A stretch of 52,572 nt of DNA from Rhodopirellula sp. (GCA_012728855.1 JAAYEH010000524.1:1-52572), one strand, 5' to 3'. Shown: positions 43,083-52,541, numbered from the stretch's first letter. Translations and numbers: made by a program. Notes: generated from the letters alone by a model not told the origin.

Positions 43083-45941
43083 TTAGGGGACTTTGTCGCC
43101 GTTGATCCGCAGGAAGCCGCTGGTCGTCCCCAGCGGTGCGTAGAAGGGAATCGAGGCCCCGTTGACGGCATTGTTGAGACTGCTCTGAAGCGTTACCGTG
43201 CCGGTCGCGGACTCGAAGAAGATCCCCCGGTCGACCACGTAGGTGGGGCCCAGCAGCTCGATCGTGTTGTCGTTCATGGTTACCGACGAAGGGCCTGCAA
43301 TCGAACGGAACAACACGCCCGTTCCCCCGGAAGCATTGTCGGTAATCTCATTCCCGGCCAGTACGACGTTCGCCGACGACGCCAGAGTGAAGTCCATGCC
43401 GGTGCCGGTGGCGGCGGAGAAGTCGATGACGTTGTCGCTGAGGCGGATGCTCGACGGCCCCAATGTGTTGAACCGGAACCCGACATCATCGCCGCCTGCG
43501 AAATCCATCGTGTTGCCGCTGGCGGCGACGCTGAGCAAGGCCGAAGGGGATCGGGCGTTGACGTCGATTCCCCGATTCGAGCCGCCGGTTGCAGAGAAGA
43601 CATTGTCGACGAACGACGCCTGCACGATTCCGCTATGGTCCATCGCAATCGCGGCCGATCCGGCCTGCTGGCTGGTGAACTCGTTGGTCTCGATCGCCAC
43701 GAGCAACGTCGATCCGTCGCCCGCCCCGGAACTCGTCAGCGCGATGGCCGCGTCGGAGGCGTCGGTAAACGTGTTGCTGTGGATCACATAGGTGTAGCTG
43801 CCGGCAGCGTCGGTCAGCCCCAGGACGGTGTTGCCCCCGGGGCCGCCGTTGTTCTCGAAGGTGGAGTCGACCAGTTCGAATATCTTGGTATTGGTCGAAC
43901 GGATCCCGTAATTGAGCGAATCGGTAACCCGCGCGGCTGCCAGCACGAAATAGTCCGCACCGCGAACGTCGGCGCCCGTCGCGTTGGCCTTGAGGTCGAG
44001 ATACTGGAAGCCGACGGAGCCTGAGTTGACCACCATTACACCCGTGGTGGCGTTTTGAATCATCCCTCCGCTTCCTTCGTCGCCCCGGCCGTAGACGAGG
44101 AATTTTCCTCCGCTGTCGACGATCCGCAGACCGTAGGTGGCACCGCTGCTGGAAACGCTGGTGAGAGAAATATCCATCGCGGTGTTTTCGATGTCCGCCG
44201 CCGAACCGCCGCTGGAGGCGATCGTGCCTCCCGAGACCGTGACTTCGCCCGAATCGCGAGCCTGTAGTCCCGTGGCGCCGGTGGCGGCAATTTCAAGTTG
44301 TTTGAAGGAGACGCTGCCGGGGCTGTCGACGATGTTCACGCCGGGACCGGCTCCGCCAGCGGTCACCGACAGCGTTTCGAAGGAGACGTCGCCGGACGTC
44401 CCTTGGATCAGCACGCCCGCGCCGCCGGCGCCGGCGACGGTGGTCTCACCTTCAAACTCGACCGATCCCGTGCCGCCTTCGATATGGAGCCCCGCGCCGG
44501 TTGTATCGCTGACGGCGATCCGGTTGAGCGTCGCGTCGCCGCTGGAGTTTTCGATCAAGATTCCGTCCAAGCCGGTATTTCGCACTTCAACGTCGGAAAC
44601 GGCTACGTCTTGGACTCCGCGTCCGACGATGCCGTAGCCCGCCGCGTCGTCGACGAGGAAGCCGGAGAACTCGCTTCCGGACGCCAGCGTCACGGCATCG
44701 CTGGCGACGCCCACGATCGCCGGGCGATCGACTCCGGCCGAGGCTCCCGGCAGCAACAGACGGCCGAATCCGGCGATGTCGACGTAGTGGGCGGCCCCTT
44801 CCCCAAGCACCCGCTCTCCGGCTTGGAGAACCAGCGCGTCGCCGAGCACGCTGCCGGCATGAACGAAGATGATGTCGCCCGCGGCGGCCTGCGCCGCCGC
44901 GATGTCCGCGAAGGGAGACTCGACGGAGCCCAGAGGATCACCGGAAGCGGTCGTCGACACATGCTGCACGATGTAGGGCTGATCGGTGGCGGGATTGACG
45001 GCGGTCAGGCCCGCACGCACATCGGTTCCGCGCGAAACGATGATGTTGTAATTGCGTTGCACGTAGGGCAACGGCCGGCTCCAGGACGAACACTGACTCG
45101 AAGTCTCGCGGGGACCGCCCGGCAGTGTGATGGCCACTCCCAACGTGATATTCGTACCGAAAGTGCCGTCGTCGGTCAATTCGAGCTGCAGCGCCACGTT
45201 GTTGATAAGGTTGCCTTCCAGTCGAGTCTTCCAGCCGACGATGTCGGAAACCTCATCGCCGGAGAAGTAATACGCACCGGCGTAGGCCCTCAGGTCGTGG
45301 GCGCGGGCGATCTCGGACGGCAGCGGCAGACCGTATTCGAAATCCACTCCTTTCATGGCTTCGCCAAACTCTCGCAGTGAATCGTAACGGATGTTGTTGC
45401 CGACGAATTGCTGGTTGCCGAGGTAACTGCGGTAATCCTGCTGGTCGTTTCCGACGGGCAGGTAGAAGTTCGAGCGGATATCCCAGATGGGCCCGCGGCT
45501 TTCCAGGCTCAAACCGACCTGATGAAACAGCTCGCCGGTGGTGTCGTCGATGTCGTACCAGAGACTGCCGCCGAAAAACCGGTCCCAGGTCGAATTGTAG
45601 TAACGGAAACCGAGGCCGAAGTTGCCGCCGAATTCGCCTTCGTTGGTCGCGAAGAAGCGACCGTCGCCGAAGAACATTATCTCCTCCCCCTTCAGATACG
45701 GCATCACTTCGACATGGGTCAAGGAACTGTCGCGGCCGAAAGCCTCAAAGGCGATATGTCCCGCCCGTGCCTGGATCCACTGCGGTTCCAGGGCTGGCTT
45801 GATCGGCGCCGTCGGCTCCGCCGCCACAAGCCAGCAACCACAGGCAACCCACGCCAGCAGCCCCGTTACGGCTGACAGTCTCCGACGCCAAAACCACCCA
45901 TCACGCGTTTGCTGGCGCTGACCGGTGCAATATTCGCTCAT
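43083..45941 (-). CDS. Inverse-autotransporter-like barrel with beta-helix passenger
   Basis: The 952-residue protein has a long signal region ending ACGCWLVAAEP. Residues about 50-290 are a predicted outer-membrane barrel of alternating strands (GEEIMFFGDGRFFATNEGEF, then GGNFGLGFRYYNSTWDRFFG and FHQVGLSLESRGPIWDIRSN), like intimin/invasin inverse-autotransporter barrels. Residues about 330-950 are a right-handed beta-helix with degenerate repeats rich in D, N, G, S and V (DVEVRNTGLDGILIENSSGD, GAGVLIQGTSGDVSFETLSV). An N-terminal barrel followed by an exported passenger is the inverse-autotransporter order. A surface adhesin or structural role is inferred; no catalytic motif is seen. Confidence 0.65.
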   Translation of the reverse strand: MSEYCTGQRQQTRDGWFWRRRLSAVTGLLAWVACGCWLVAAEPTAPIKPALEPQWIQARAGHIAFEAFGRDSSLTHVEVMPYLKGEEIMFFGDGRFFATNEGEFGGNFGLGFRYYNSTWDRFFGGSLWYDIDDTTGELFHQVGLSLESRGPIWDIRSNFYLPVGNDQQDYRSYLGNQQFVGNNIRYDSLREFGEAMKGVDFEYGLPLPSEIARAHDLRAYAGAYYFSGDEVSDIVGWKTRLEGNLINNVALQLELTDDGTFGTNITLGVAITLPGGPRETSSQCSSWSRPLPYVQRNYNIIVSRGTDVRAGLTAVNPATDQPYIVQHVSTTASGDPLGSVESPFADIAAAQAAAGDIIFVHAGSVLGDALVLQAGERVLGEGAAHYVDIAGFGRLLLPGASAGVDRPAIVGVASDAVTLASGSEFSGFLVDDAAGYGIVGRGVQDVAVSDVEVRNTGLDGILIENSSGDATLNRIAVSDTTGAGLHIEGGTGSVEFEGETTVAGAGGAGVLIQGTSGDVSFETLSVTAGGAGPGVNIVDSPGSVSFKQLEIAATGATGLQARDSGEVTVSGGTIASSGGSAADIENTAMDISLTSVSSSGATYGLRIVDSGGKFLVYGRGDEGSGGMIQNATTGVMVVNSGSVGFQYLDLKANATGADVRGADYFVLAAARVTDSLNYGIRSTNTKIFELVDSTFENNGGPGGNTVLGLTDAAGSYTYVIHSNTFTDASDAAIALTSSGAGDGSTLLVAIETNEFTSQQAGSAAIAMDHSGIVQASFVDNVFSATGGSNRGIDVNARSPSALLSVAASGNTMDFAGGDDVGFRFNTLGPSSIRLSDNVIDFSAATGTGMDFTLASSANVVLAGNEITDNASGGTGVLFRSIAGPSSVTMNDNTIELLGPTYVVDRGIFFESATGTVTLQSSLNNAVNGASIPFYAPLGTTSGFLRINGDKVP

Positions 45942-46300
45942 TATTGGTGCCTCTTTGCTAGCCGCAAGTGGGGCTATCCGTGCCGTGGCAGAAGAGGCAG
46001 GCTATATAGCCGCTAGGGGCCTTGGTCATCAAGCCCGATCGGCCGCCGGAGACGAACTCGCACGAATTTCCGACGCTCGATGGCTGGTTCTGCAATCGAA
46101 GATACCCATGACACGGTCCATTCCGAAGCGTCGCGAGATGTGCGACTCTTGGGTGGGACGATCTGGCATGATGGCCCTTGGCCAGTAACGGGGGGTCGCG
46201 GCCGGTTGACTTCGTGTTGTTTGGCAACAAGAATCGGTCTCACGGAGCTTCTGCCGTACGGTTCCAACGGCCGCAACGAACAAGGAAAGGCAATGGAGAA
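45942..46300. other. Divergent intergenic region
   Basis: These 359 bp separate the barrel protein gene and the WbsX-like gene, which diverge. I see no gene, no strong palindrome and no confident promoter boxes. The open frame to 46178 upstream of the WbsX-like start has no signal sequence or ribosome site. Confidence 0.4.
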
Positions 46301-48055
46301 GTGAGGTACGTAAACGCGTGTGCGATAGTGGTTCGCCTGATCGCAGTGCTGGTCTTGGCCGGATGGGCGTGCGGTGCCGAGGCACAAGAACCGAAGCCTG
46401 GCGAGAAGCTCGTCGCGAGAGGGGACGATCCGGACGGCACGGATCGGAACGCCGTCCGAGCGGTTGTGCCGGTTGACCAGACGTCTTGCGTTCCCCGGCC
46501 GCAGCCCGCGGCGACCGACTATCTCATCGGCGCCTACTACTATCCCGGCTGGAACCGCACCGATGCCTGGGATGTGCTCCAGCGATTCTTCCCCGAGCGG
46601 CGGCCGTTGCTGGGCTGGCATCACGTGGGCAATCCGGAGGTGGTCGATTGGCAGATCAAGTGGGCCGTCGAGCATGGCGTGCGGTTCTTTGTCTACGACT
46701 GGTATTGGGCCAAGGGCTACCAGCGTCTGGATGAGGGGCTACACTCGGGGCTGTTCCACGCGCGCTACCAGGATCTCATCAAGTTCTGCCTGCTCTACGC
46801 CAATCACCCGCCGTTCAACCCCGAAGACTCTTACTCGCCCGAAAACCTGGAGAAGGTTGCTCAATTCTGGATCGCCAACTACTTCAAGCGGCCGAACCAT
46901 CTCACCGTCGACGGCCGGCCGGTGTTGATCATCTACTCGCCTCCGCAACTCCGCCAGATGGGGCCGGAAAAGGTCAAGCCCGCCTTCGGGCGGATCCGCG
47001 CCGTGTGCCGCGAGGCGGGGTTGCCGGGCCTTTACCTCTGCGGTGTTGGCCCGGATCCAAGCAACAGCCGCTCGCCCGCTTATCGCCAGATGCTCGAGAC
47101 GATGAAAGACGAGGGCTACGACGCCGTGACCGCCTACCACTGGTCGGCGCGCCTGAACGCGACGCCGGCCGAGTTGGCCGCGCGGCGATCTCCCTTTGCC
47201 GCCTGCGCCGAAGGCTACCGCAAGGTCTGGAACGACATTGCCGACGCCAACGTCATCAAGCTGATCCCGCCCATCTCCAGCGGCTGGGACTGCCGCCCCT
47301 GGTCCGGCGGCGCCTCGCCCGTTCGCACGGACCGCACGCCGGAGCAGTTCAAAAAGCACCTTCTCGACTGCAAGGCGTTTCTGGACGACCGCGAGCAGGC
47401 CCCCAAGCTCAAGATGGCCGTTATCGGGGCGTGGAACGAGTGGACCGAGGGAAGCTACATCGAGCCCGACAGCACGAACCGATTCGGCTACCTGGAAGCG
47501 ATTCGACAGGTTTTCGCTCCCCAGTCGCCCAAGCCCGCCGAAGTGTTGCCGGCCGATGTCGGCCTTGGGCCTTACGACCTGCCCGCCGTGCCTTTCGCCA
47601 CGGCATGGGATTTCACCGGCGCCTCCACGACGCTCGGCTGGGGCAGCTATCTCGGCCCGCTCCGCGTCGCCGACGGCGCCCTGCGGTTCACCACGCGGAC
47701 CTTTGGCCCGGTCCCCACCAGCACGGCGGTTTGCATTCCGGCGGCCGAGTATCGGCAATTTGTGATCCGCGTATCCGCTTCGCGCGACGTGCCCGCGCGA
47801 TTGATGTGGGGAACGCCGAGCTATGGCCTGCCGGGCTATCGGATCGGCGGCAGGCCGATACGCGACGGCGAGGAAGCCCCCTTTGTCGAGTTTCTGATCA
47901 AGCGCTCGGACCAGCCGCAGGAGATTAAGGTTTCCTTGGCCGACCATCCGCTCTGGCGCGATACGATCACCGTGTTGCAATTCGTCGCTGGTCCCGAGTC
48001 GGGCAAGTACGAGGGCATCGACATCGCGATACAATCAATGGCCATGACCCAGTAG
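46301..48055 (+). CDS. WbsX/GH99-like secreted glycan hydrolase
   Basis: The 584-residue protein starts at GTG 46301, which puts a signal peptide (IVVRLIAVLVLAGWACGAEA) at the N-terminus. The ORF is open to 46178, but that adds no signal. The barrel shows the GH99/WbsX motifs IGAYYYPGWNRTDAW, VRFFVYDWYWAKG, VDGRPVLIIYSP and the strongly diagnostic VIGAWNEWTEGSYIEP. The last 150 residues form a beta domain (LGWGSYLGPLRVADGALRFT). GH99 enzymes are endo-alpha-mannosidases; WbsX proteins sit in polysaccharide loci. The stop codon TAG lies inside the CAGTAG end of the REPIN, so the element abuts the gene exactly. Confidence 0.75.
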   Translation: MRYVNACAIVVRLIAVLVLAGWACGAEAQEPKPGEKLVARGDDPDGTDRNAVRAVVPVDQTSCVPRPQPAATDYLIGAYYYPGWNRTDAWDVLQRFFPERRPLLGWHHVGNPEVVDWQIKWAVEHGVRFFVYDWYWAKGYQRLDEGLHSGLFHARYQDLIKFCLLYANHPPFNPEDSYSPENLEKVAQFWIANYFKRPNHLTVDGRPVLIIYSPPQLRQMGPEKVKPAFGRIRAVCREAGLPGLYLCGVGPDPSNSRSPAYRQMLETMKDEGYDAVTAYHWSARLNATPAELAARRSPFAACAEGYRKVWNDIADANVIKLIPPISSGWDCRPWSGGASPVRTDRTPEQFKKHLLDCKAFLDDREQAPKLKMAVIGAWNEWTEGSYIEPDSTNRFGYLEAIRQVFAPQSPKPAEVLPADVGLGPYDLPAVPFATAWDFTGASTTLGWGSYLGPLRVADGALRFTTRTFGPVPTSTAVCIPAAEYRQFVIRVSASRDVPARLMWGTPSYGLPGYRIGGRPIRDGEEAPFVEFLIKRSDQPQEIKVSLADHPLWRDTITVLQFVAGPESGKYEGIDIAIQSMAMTQ

Positions 48056-48169
48056 ATCCCGCCTGCCGGGCGGGATCTGAAGAACGAAGGCGCCCCCCAT
48101 CGCCTCACCGCCACAAACAATCACACCCCCCACTATTTCAAGATCCCGCCCGGCAGGCGGGATCTACTG
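48050..48169. repeat. REPIN: two inverted REP palindromes 87 bp apart
   Basis: A 29-bp arm (48050-48078) starting CAGTAGATCCCGCC is perfectly complementary to 48141-48169. Each arm contains the REP hairpin TCCCGCCTGCCGGGCGGGA or its reverse complement. The REP starts are 87 bp apart. The element fits exactly between the WbsX-like stop and a transposase start 9 nt later. Confidence 0.85.
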
Positions 48170-48178
48170 CAGCACGCT

Positions 48179-48796
48179 GTGACACGCAAACCGCGGACAA
48201 TTGCGTTTTGGGTGGGGCGGCTTCCGCATTGGGAAGTCGAGAATGGCTGGTACTTCGTCACGATCCATCTCGCAGGAGCGATTCCGCCTCAGGGGCGTAA
48301 GCGTCTGCACTTGCTGGCTGAGCAATGGAGAAAGGTGAACCGATACGGTTCGCCCCAGTGGCTGCATCTGCGGCGAATGATCTTCCGCGAAATGGAACTC
48401 TGGCTCGACGAAGCCGAACAACTCACGTGGCTGCAAAACTCCGATGTTGCGGAAATGGTGGTCGAGGTGATCGAACATCGCCACGAGCGTGGCGACTGGC
48501 GCATGCTCTCGTACGTGGTGATGCCCACGCACCTTCACATGTTCTTCGAGTTGGGGCAAGCCGGCCTGAAAGCGACGCTGGAGGACTTCAAACGCTGGAC
48601 GGGCCATTGCGGAACGCAGTTGTTGAACTTAAAGGATGCGCGATTCTGGCAACGGGAATGGTTCGATCACTGGTCACGCTCCGATGAGGAAGATGAACGG
48701 ATTGCCACCTATATCCGCCACAACCCCGTAAAAGCCGGCCTGGTGGCAGACCACACCGAGTGGAAATATGGCCACTGGCGCACGTCGCGCCAGTAG
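48179..48796 (+). CDS. REP-associated tyrosine transposase (RAYT)
   Basis: The 205-residue protein is of the IS200-like Y1 HUH class that handles REP palindromes as single strands. It shows YFVTIHLAG near the N-terminus, a charged central helix, and the HUH motif VVMPTHLHMFF (His118, His120). The downstream hallmark ATYIRHNPVKAGLV has Tyr178 as the likely nucleophile, although the exact catalytic Tyr cannot be fixed by eye. Start is GTG 48179, 9 nt after the REPIN. Its TAG stop lies inside the CAGTAG end of the right-hand array, as for the WbsX-like gene. It is bracketed by its probable substrates on both sides and looks intact. Confidence 0.85.
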   Translation: MTRKPRTIAFWVGRLPHWEVENGWYFVTIHLAGAIPPQGRKRLHLLAEQWRKVNRYGSPQWLHLRRMIFREMELWLDEAEQLTWLQNSDVAEMVVEVIEHRHERGDWRMLSYVVMPTHLHMFFELGQAGLKATLEDFKRWTGHCGTQLLNLKDARFWQREWFDHWSRSDEEDERIATYIRHNPVKAGLVADHTEWKYGHWRTSRQ

Positions 48797-49084
48797 GTCC
48801 CGCCTGCCGGGCGGGATCTGAAGGACCAAACCGCCCCCAATCGCATCACGGGCACAAACAACCGCAACCCCGACCTCTTCAAACTCCCGCCTGCCGGGCG
48901 GGATCTGAAGGACCAAACCGCCCCCAATCGCATCACGGACACAAACAACCACAACCCCGACCTCTTCAAACTCCCGCCTGCCGGGCGGGATCTGAAGGAC
49001 CAAACCGCCCCCAATCGCATCACGGACACAGAAAACCGCAATCGCCTCTACTTCAAGGTCCCGCCCGGCAGGCGGGACCTACTG
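48791..49084. repeat. Tandem 87-bp REP array with terminal inverted REP
   Basis: The REP TCCCGCCTGCCGGGCGGGA starts at 48798, 48885 and 48972, exactly 87 bp apart. Spacers are nearly identical and contain CTGAAGGACC and CGCATCACGG. An inverted REP starts at 49059, again 87 bp on. The outer ends are CAGTAGGTCCCGCC and its complement, as in the left REPIN. The array ends 22 bp before the GH2 start and includes no gene; the open frames across it are repeat artefacts. Confidence 0.88.
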
Positions 49085-49106
49085 CAAACCTCAAAGTGAA
49101 ACAGCC

Positions 49107-52100
49107 ATGAACCTGCATCCGTCGTTGATCGGACTCGTAGTCTTCCTTGTTTCTACTACCGCCCTTCGCGCCGATGTCGCACCAACCGCCGCCTCAATCT
49201 CATCGCTCGACGGCCAGTGGTCGCTCGCCATCGATCCTCAGAACGTGGGCCGCGAGCAAAAATGGTTCGAGAAGCCGGCGATCGAGGGGGCCAAACCGGC
49301 CAAGGTTCCGTGGATTCTCCAGGCTGCGTTTCCCGGCTACCACGGCGTTGCCTGGTACGCACGCGACTTCGTCGCACCGCCCAAGCCGGATCCCGCCTCG
49401 CAGTGCCTGCTGCGATTCCAACAAGTTGATTACCTCGCCGATGTCTGGCTCAACGGTATCCACGTCGGCAGCCATGAAGGGGGCGAGACACCCTTCGTAC
49501 TCGACGCGACGGCAGCCGTAAAACCGGGCGAAAAGAACCTCCTCTCCGTCCGTGTGCTCAATCCCACGACGGAGCCGATCGACGGGATCAGCCTGGATCA
49601 GACGGCCCGCCGCTGCAAGGTCGTGCCCTTCCGCGCCGGGGCGATTTTCAATCACGGCGGGATCACCGGTTCGGTCGACTTGATCTTTTCCCCGGAGGTC
49701 CGTATCGACGACCTGTCTGTCATCGCCGAGCCGGCCGGCGACAAGGGCAAGCTGCAACTTCGCACGGTCGTTCATAATGCCGGTTCCGAGACCAAAAAGG
49801 GCGTTCTGGAGTGTAGCCTCGCTTCGGCCCGTAGCGGTGAGACCACCGCCGCGCTACATCTGTCGCGGGAGTTCGCCGCCGGCAGCACAACCGTCGAGGC
49901 CGAACTGACCGTCGACAATCCGCATTTCTGGAACCTCAACGATCCGTATCTCTACCGCGTGACCGTCCGAGCGCGCGTCGACGGGGCTTCCGCCTTCGAC
50001 GAACGATCCACCCGCTGCGGATTCCGCGACTTCCGTTTCACCGACGGCTACTTCCGCCTCAACGGCCGGCGGATCTACCTGCGATGCAGTCATACCTGCA
50101 ACCATTACCCTCTCGGCATCCAGTTCCCCGAGGATCCCGACTTCTTGCGCCGCGACATGCTCAACATGAAGGTGATGGGCTTCAACGCCATCCGCTTTAT
50201 TTGGGGCGGGGCGACGCCGGCCCAACTCGACCTCTGCGACGAAATCGGGCTGCTGGTCTACAACGAATCGTATGCCTCCATGCCGATCGCCCAGTCGCCT
50301 CAGATGCCCCAGCGTTTCGATGCGGCCGTGGGTGAGTTGATCCGCCGCGACCGCAATCATCCCAGCGTGGTGATCTGGGGACTTTTGAACGAAGCGCACG
50401 ATGGTCCCACCTTCCGCCATGCGGCTGCCATGCTGCCGTTGGTCCGCTCGCTGGATCCGAGCCGGATGGTGATGCTCAACAGCGGTCGCTGGGACCAGCG
50501 CACGGATTACGGCATCGGCAAGGTGCCCGGCATCCGTGTCTGGCCCAAGGATCGGCCCACGGAGCCCTGGGTCGGCATCAACGTCACCGCCCAGACCGTC
50601 CACGCGCTGGGAATCACCTGGCCGGCGGGGCACCTGGCGTTGCATCCCGGCCCGGCCAACGAGTGGAGCGTGGTCCGCTGGACGGCGCCGGCAAGCGGAC
50701 GCGCCGAGGTGTCCGGGGCGTTTGTCGGACTGGCCGGTCGGGCGACAACCGACGTCCACCTGCGGCACAACGGCAGCCCGCTCTTCGACAGCCTCGTAAA
50801 CCTCAACGACTCGCCCAACGAAGCCAGTTTCCGCAAGACCATCGACGCGGCCGAGGGGGACACGCTCGACTTCGTCGTCGGCACCGGCAACAGCCACTAC
50901 GGCGGCGATACAACCGGCCTTTTCGCCACGATTGAGTTGGCCGGAAAGACCTACGACGCCACGGCCCAGTTCTCGATGGAATCGAACCCCAACGGCCCCT
51001 GGAGCTACGGGTACATCGGCTTGGGCGCGGCGGCATTTGTCCCGTATTCCGCCGCTCAAGACAGTGTGGCTGTCGGAAGCCTGGCCAACCCCGGCTCGTT
51101 GGCGTGGGAAGTTGTACTTAAGGACGTGCATAGCTACCCGCGGGTTCCGCATACCGCAGCGATCCTCGCGGCGCTGCGAACGATGGAAGACGACAGCCAA
51201 CCGGTGTTTCTCACGGAGTACGGGATCGGCAGTGCGGTGGACCTCTGGCGGGCGGTTCGCCACTTCGAGCAGCGAGGCGCCGATGGTTTGGAGGATGCCG
51301 AGTTCTTCCGCGAAAAACTCGATCAGTTCGAGGCCGACTGGCGGCAGTGGCGCATGGACGAAGCCTTCGCCCGTCCCGAGGATTTCTTCATGGAAAGCCT
51401 CAAGAAGATGGCCGGCCAGCGGACGCTGGGACTCAATGCCATCCGTTCCAATCCCAACATCATCAGTCACAGCCTCACCGGCGCGATCGACCACGTGATG
51501 TGCGGCGAGGGCTTGACCACACTCTTCCGCGAACTCAAGCCGGGCACGATCGACGCGATGCACGACGCCTGGGCGCCCTTGCGGTGGTGCCTGTTTGCCG
51601 AACCGGCCCACATCGCCCGCGGCGATAAGATTCGCCTGGAGGGCGTGCTGGCCGACGAAGACACGCTCCAGCCCGGCGAGTACCCGGCGAGATTTCAGGT
51701 CGTCGGTCCGGATCTTACCCGCGTACTCGATCGCACCGTCACCGTCACCGTCCCCGAGCGGTCCGGCAACGAAGAACCGCCGCTGGCAAGACTATGCTTC
51801 GCCGACAACGTGGCGATCGACGGTCCCGCGGGCAAGTACCGTTTCCTGGCCACATTCGAGCGAGGGGCCGCCGCAGCCGGTGCCGCCGCAGAGTTCTACG
51901 TGACCGATCCGGCGGACATGCCGGCGGTCGAAACGGAAGTGGTTCTCTGGGGCGACGATCCCGAGCTGGCACAATGGCTGGCCGAGCACCGCATCCCCAC
52001 GCGACCTTTTGCTTCAGCCGCGCCCGCCAAACCGGAGTTGATCCTGGCCTCGTCCAAGCCGCCGGCGCCCGGCGGGGCACCCGTTTTCGCGGAGTTGACC

Positions 52101-52541
52101 CGCCGGATCGCCGCGGGATCGGCCGTCGTCTTCCTGTCGCCCGAGGTGTTTGCCCATGGCGATCAGCCCACCGCCTTCTTGCCGTTGCAGCGCAAGGGCA
52201 CGGTGAATCCGATTCGCGGCTGGCTCTACCTGAAAGACGAGTGGGCCAAGCGCCATCCGATCTTCGAGGGCTTGCCCTCCGGCGGTCTGATGGATTACAC
52301 CTATTACCGTGAGATCATCCCGGACCTCGTATGGAGCGGGCAGGATCCGCCCGTCGAAGCCGTGGCCGGGGCCATTAAGGCGTCGCAAGACTACGCTTCC
52401 GGCCTGCTGGTGGCGGTCTACACCTTGGGCGAAGGCCGCTTCGTCCTCAATACATTACATATCCGTGAGAACCTCCAAACCCACCCGGCCGCCGAGCGGC
52501 TGTTGCGCAACATGCTCCGCTACGCCGCACGAGTTCCCTAA
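49107..52541 (+). CDS. Glycoside hydrolase family 2 (beta-galactosidase-like) with an inserted module
   Basis: The 1144-residue secreted protein has a signal peptide (LIGLVVFLVSTTALRA). The GH2 sugar-binding jelly roll follows (about 30-200: FPGYHGVAWYARDFV, LADVWLNGIHVGSHEGGETP), then Ig-like domains, then the TIM barrel from about 330 (FRLNGRRIYLRCSHTCNHYP). The acid/base is Glu429 in VVIWGLLNEAHDG, and the likely nucleophile is Glu704 in PVFLTEYGIGS. Between them, about residues 490-640 form a beta-sandwich insert (ITWPAGHLALHPGPANEWSV, ESNPNGPWSYGY). The C-terminal 280 residues are beta-rich with a glutamine-amidotransferase-like tail. It follows the REP array by 22 bp. Substrate is probably a beta-linked side sugar. 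Confidence 0.8.
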   Translation: MNLHPSLIGLVVFLVSTTALRADVAPTAASISSLDGQWSLAIDPQNVGREQKWFEKPAIEGAKPAKVPWILQAAFPGYHGVAWYARDFVAPPKPDPASQCLLRFQQVDYLADVWLNGIHVGSHEGGETPFVLDATAAVKPGEKNLLSVRVLNPTTEPIDGISLDQTARRCKVVPFRAGAIFNHGGITGSVDLIFSPEVRIDDLSVIAEPAGDKGKLQLRTVVHNAGSETKKGVLECSLASARSGETTAALHLSREFAAGSTTVEAELTVDNPHFWNLNDPYLYRVTVRARVDGASAFDERSTRCGFRDFRFTDGYFRLNGRRIYLRCSHTCNHYPLGIQFPEDPDFLRRDMLNMKVMGFNAIRFIWGGATPAQLDLCDEIGLLVYNESYASMPIAQSPQMPQRFDAAVGELIRRDRNHPSVVIWGLLNEAHDGPTFRHAAAMLPLVRSLDPSRMVMLNSGRWDQRTDYGIGKVPGIRVWPKDRPTEPWVGINVTAQTVHALGITWPAGHLALHPGPANEWSVVRWTAPASGRAEVSGAFVGLAGRATTDVHLRHNGSPLFDSLVNLNDSPNEASFRKTIDAAEGDTLDFVVGTGNSHYGGDTTGLFATIELAGKTYDATAQFSMESNPNGPWSYGYIGLGAAAFVPYSAAQDSVAVGSLANPGSLAWEVVLKDVHSYPRVPHTAAILAALRTMEDDSQPVFLTEYGIGSAVDLWRAVRHFEQRGADGLEDAEFFREKLDQFEADWRQWRMDEAFARPEDFFMESLKKMAGQRTLGLNAIRSNPNIISHSLTGAIDHVMCGEGLTTLFRELKPGTIDAMHDAWAPLRWCLFAEPAHIARGDKIRLEGVLADEDTLQPGEYPARFQVVGPDLTRVLDRTVTVTVPERSGNEEPPLARLCFADNVAIDGPAGKYRFLATFERGAAAAGAAAEFYVTDPADMPAVETEVVLWGDDPELAQWLAEHRIPTRPFASAAPAKPELILASSKPPAPGGAPVFAELTRRIAAGSAVVFLSPEVFAHGDQPTAFLPLQRKGTVNPIRGWLYLKDEWAKRHPIFEGLPSGGLMDYTYYREIIPDLVWSGQDPPVEAVAGAIKASQDYASGLLVAVYTLGEGRFVLNTLHIRENLQTHPAAERLLRNMLRYAARVP

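Noticed and set aside
48791..49084. CRISPR-like array
   Set aside because: The spacers between the palindromes are nearly identical to each other, the period is 87 bp, and the unit is a REP hairpin next to a RAYT.
48674..49110. Repetitive open frames on both strands across the REP array
   Set aside because: They translate the 87-bp repeat (87 is divisible by three, so frames stay open) and carry no start signal.
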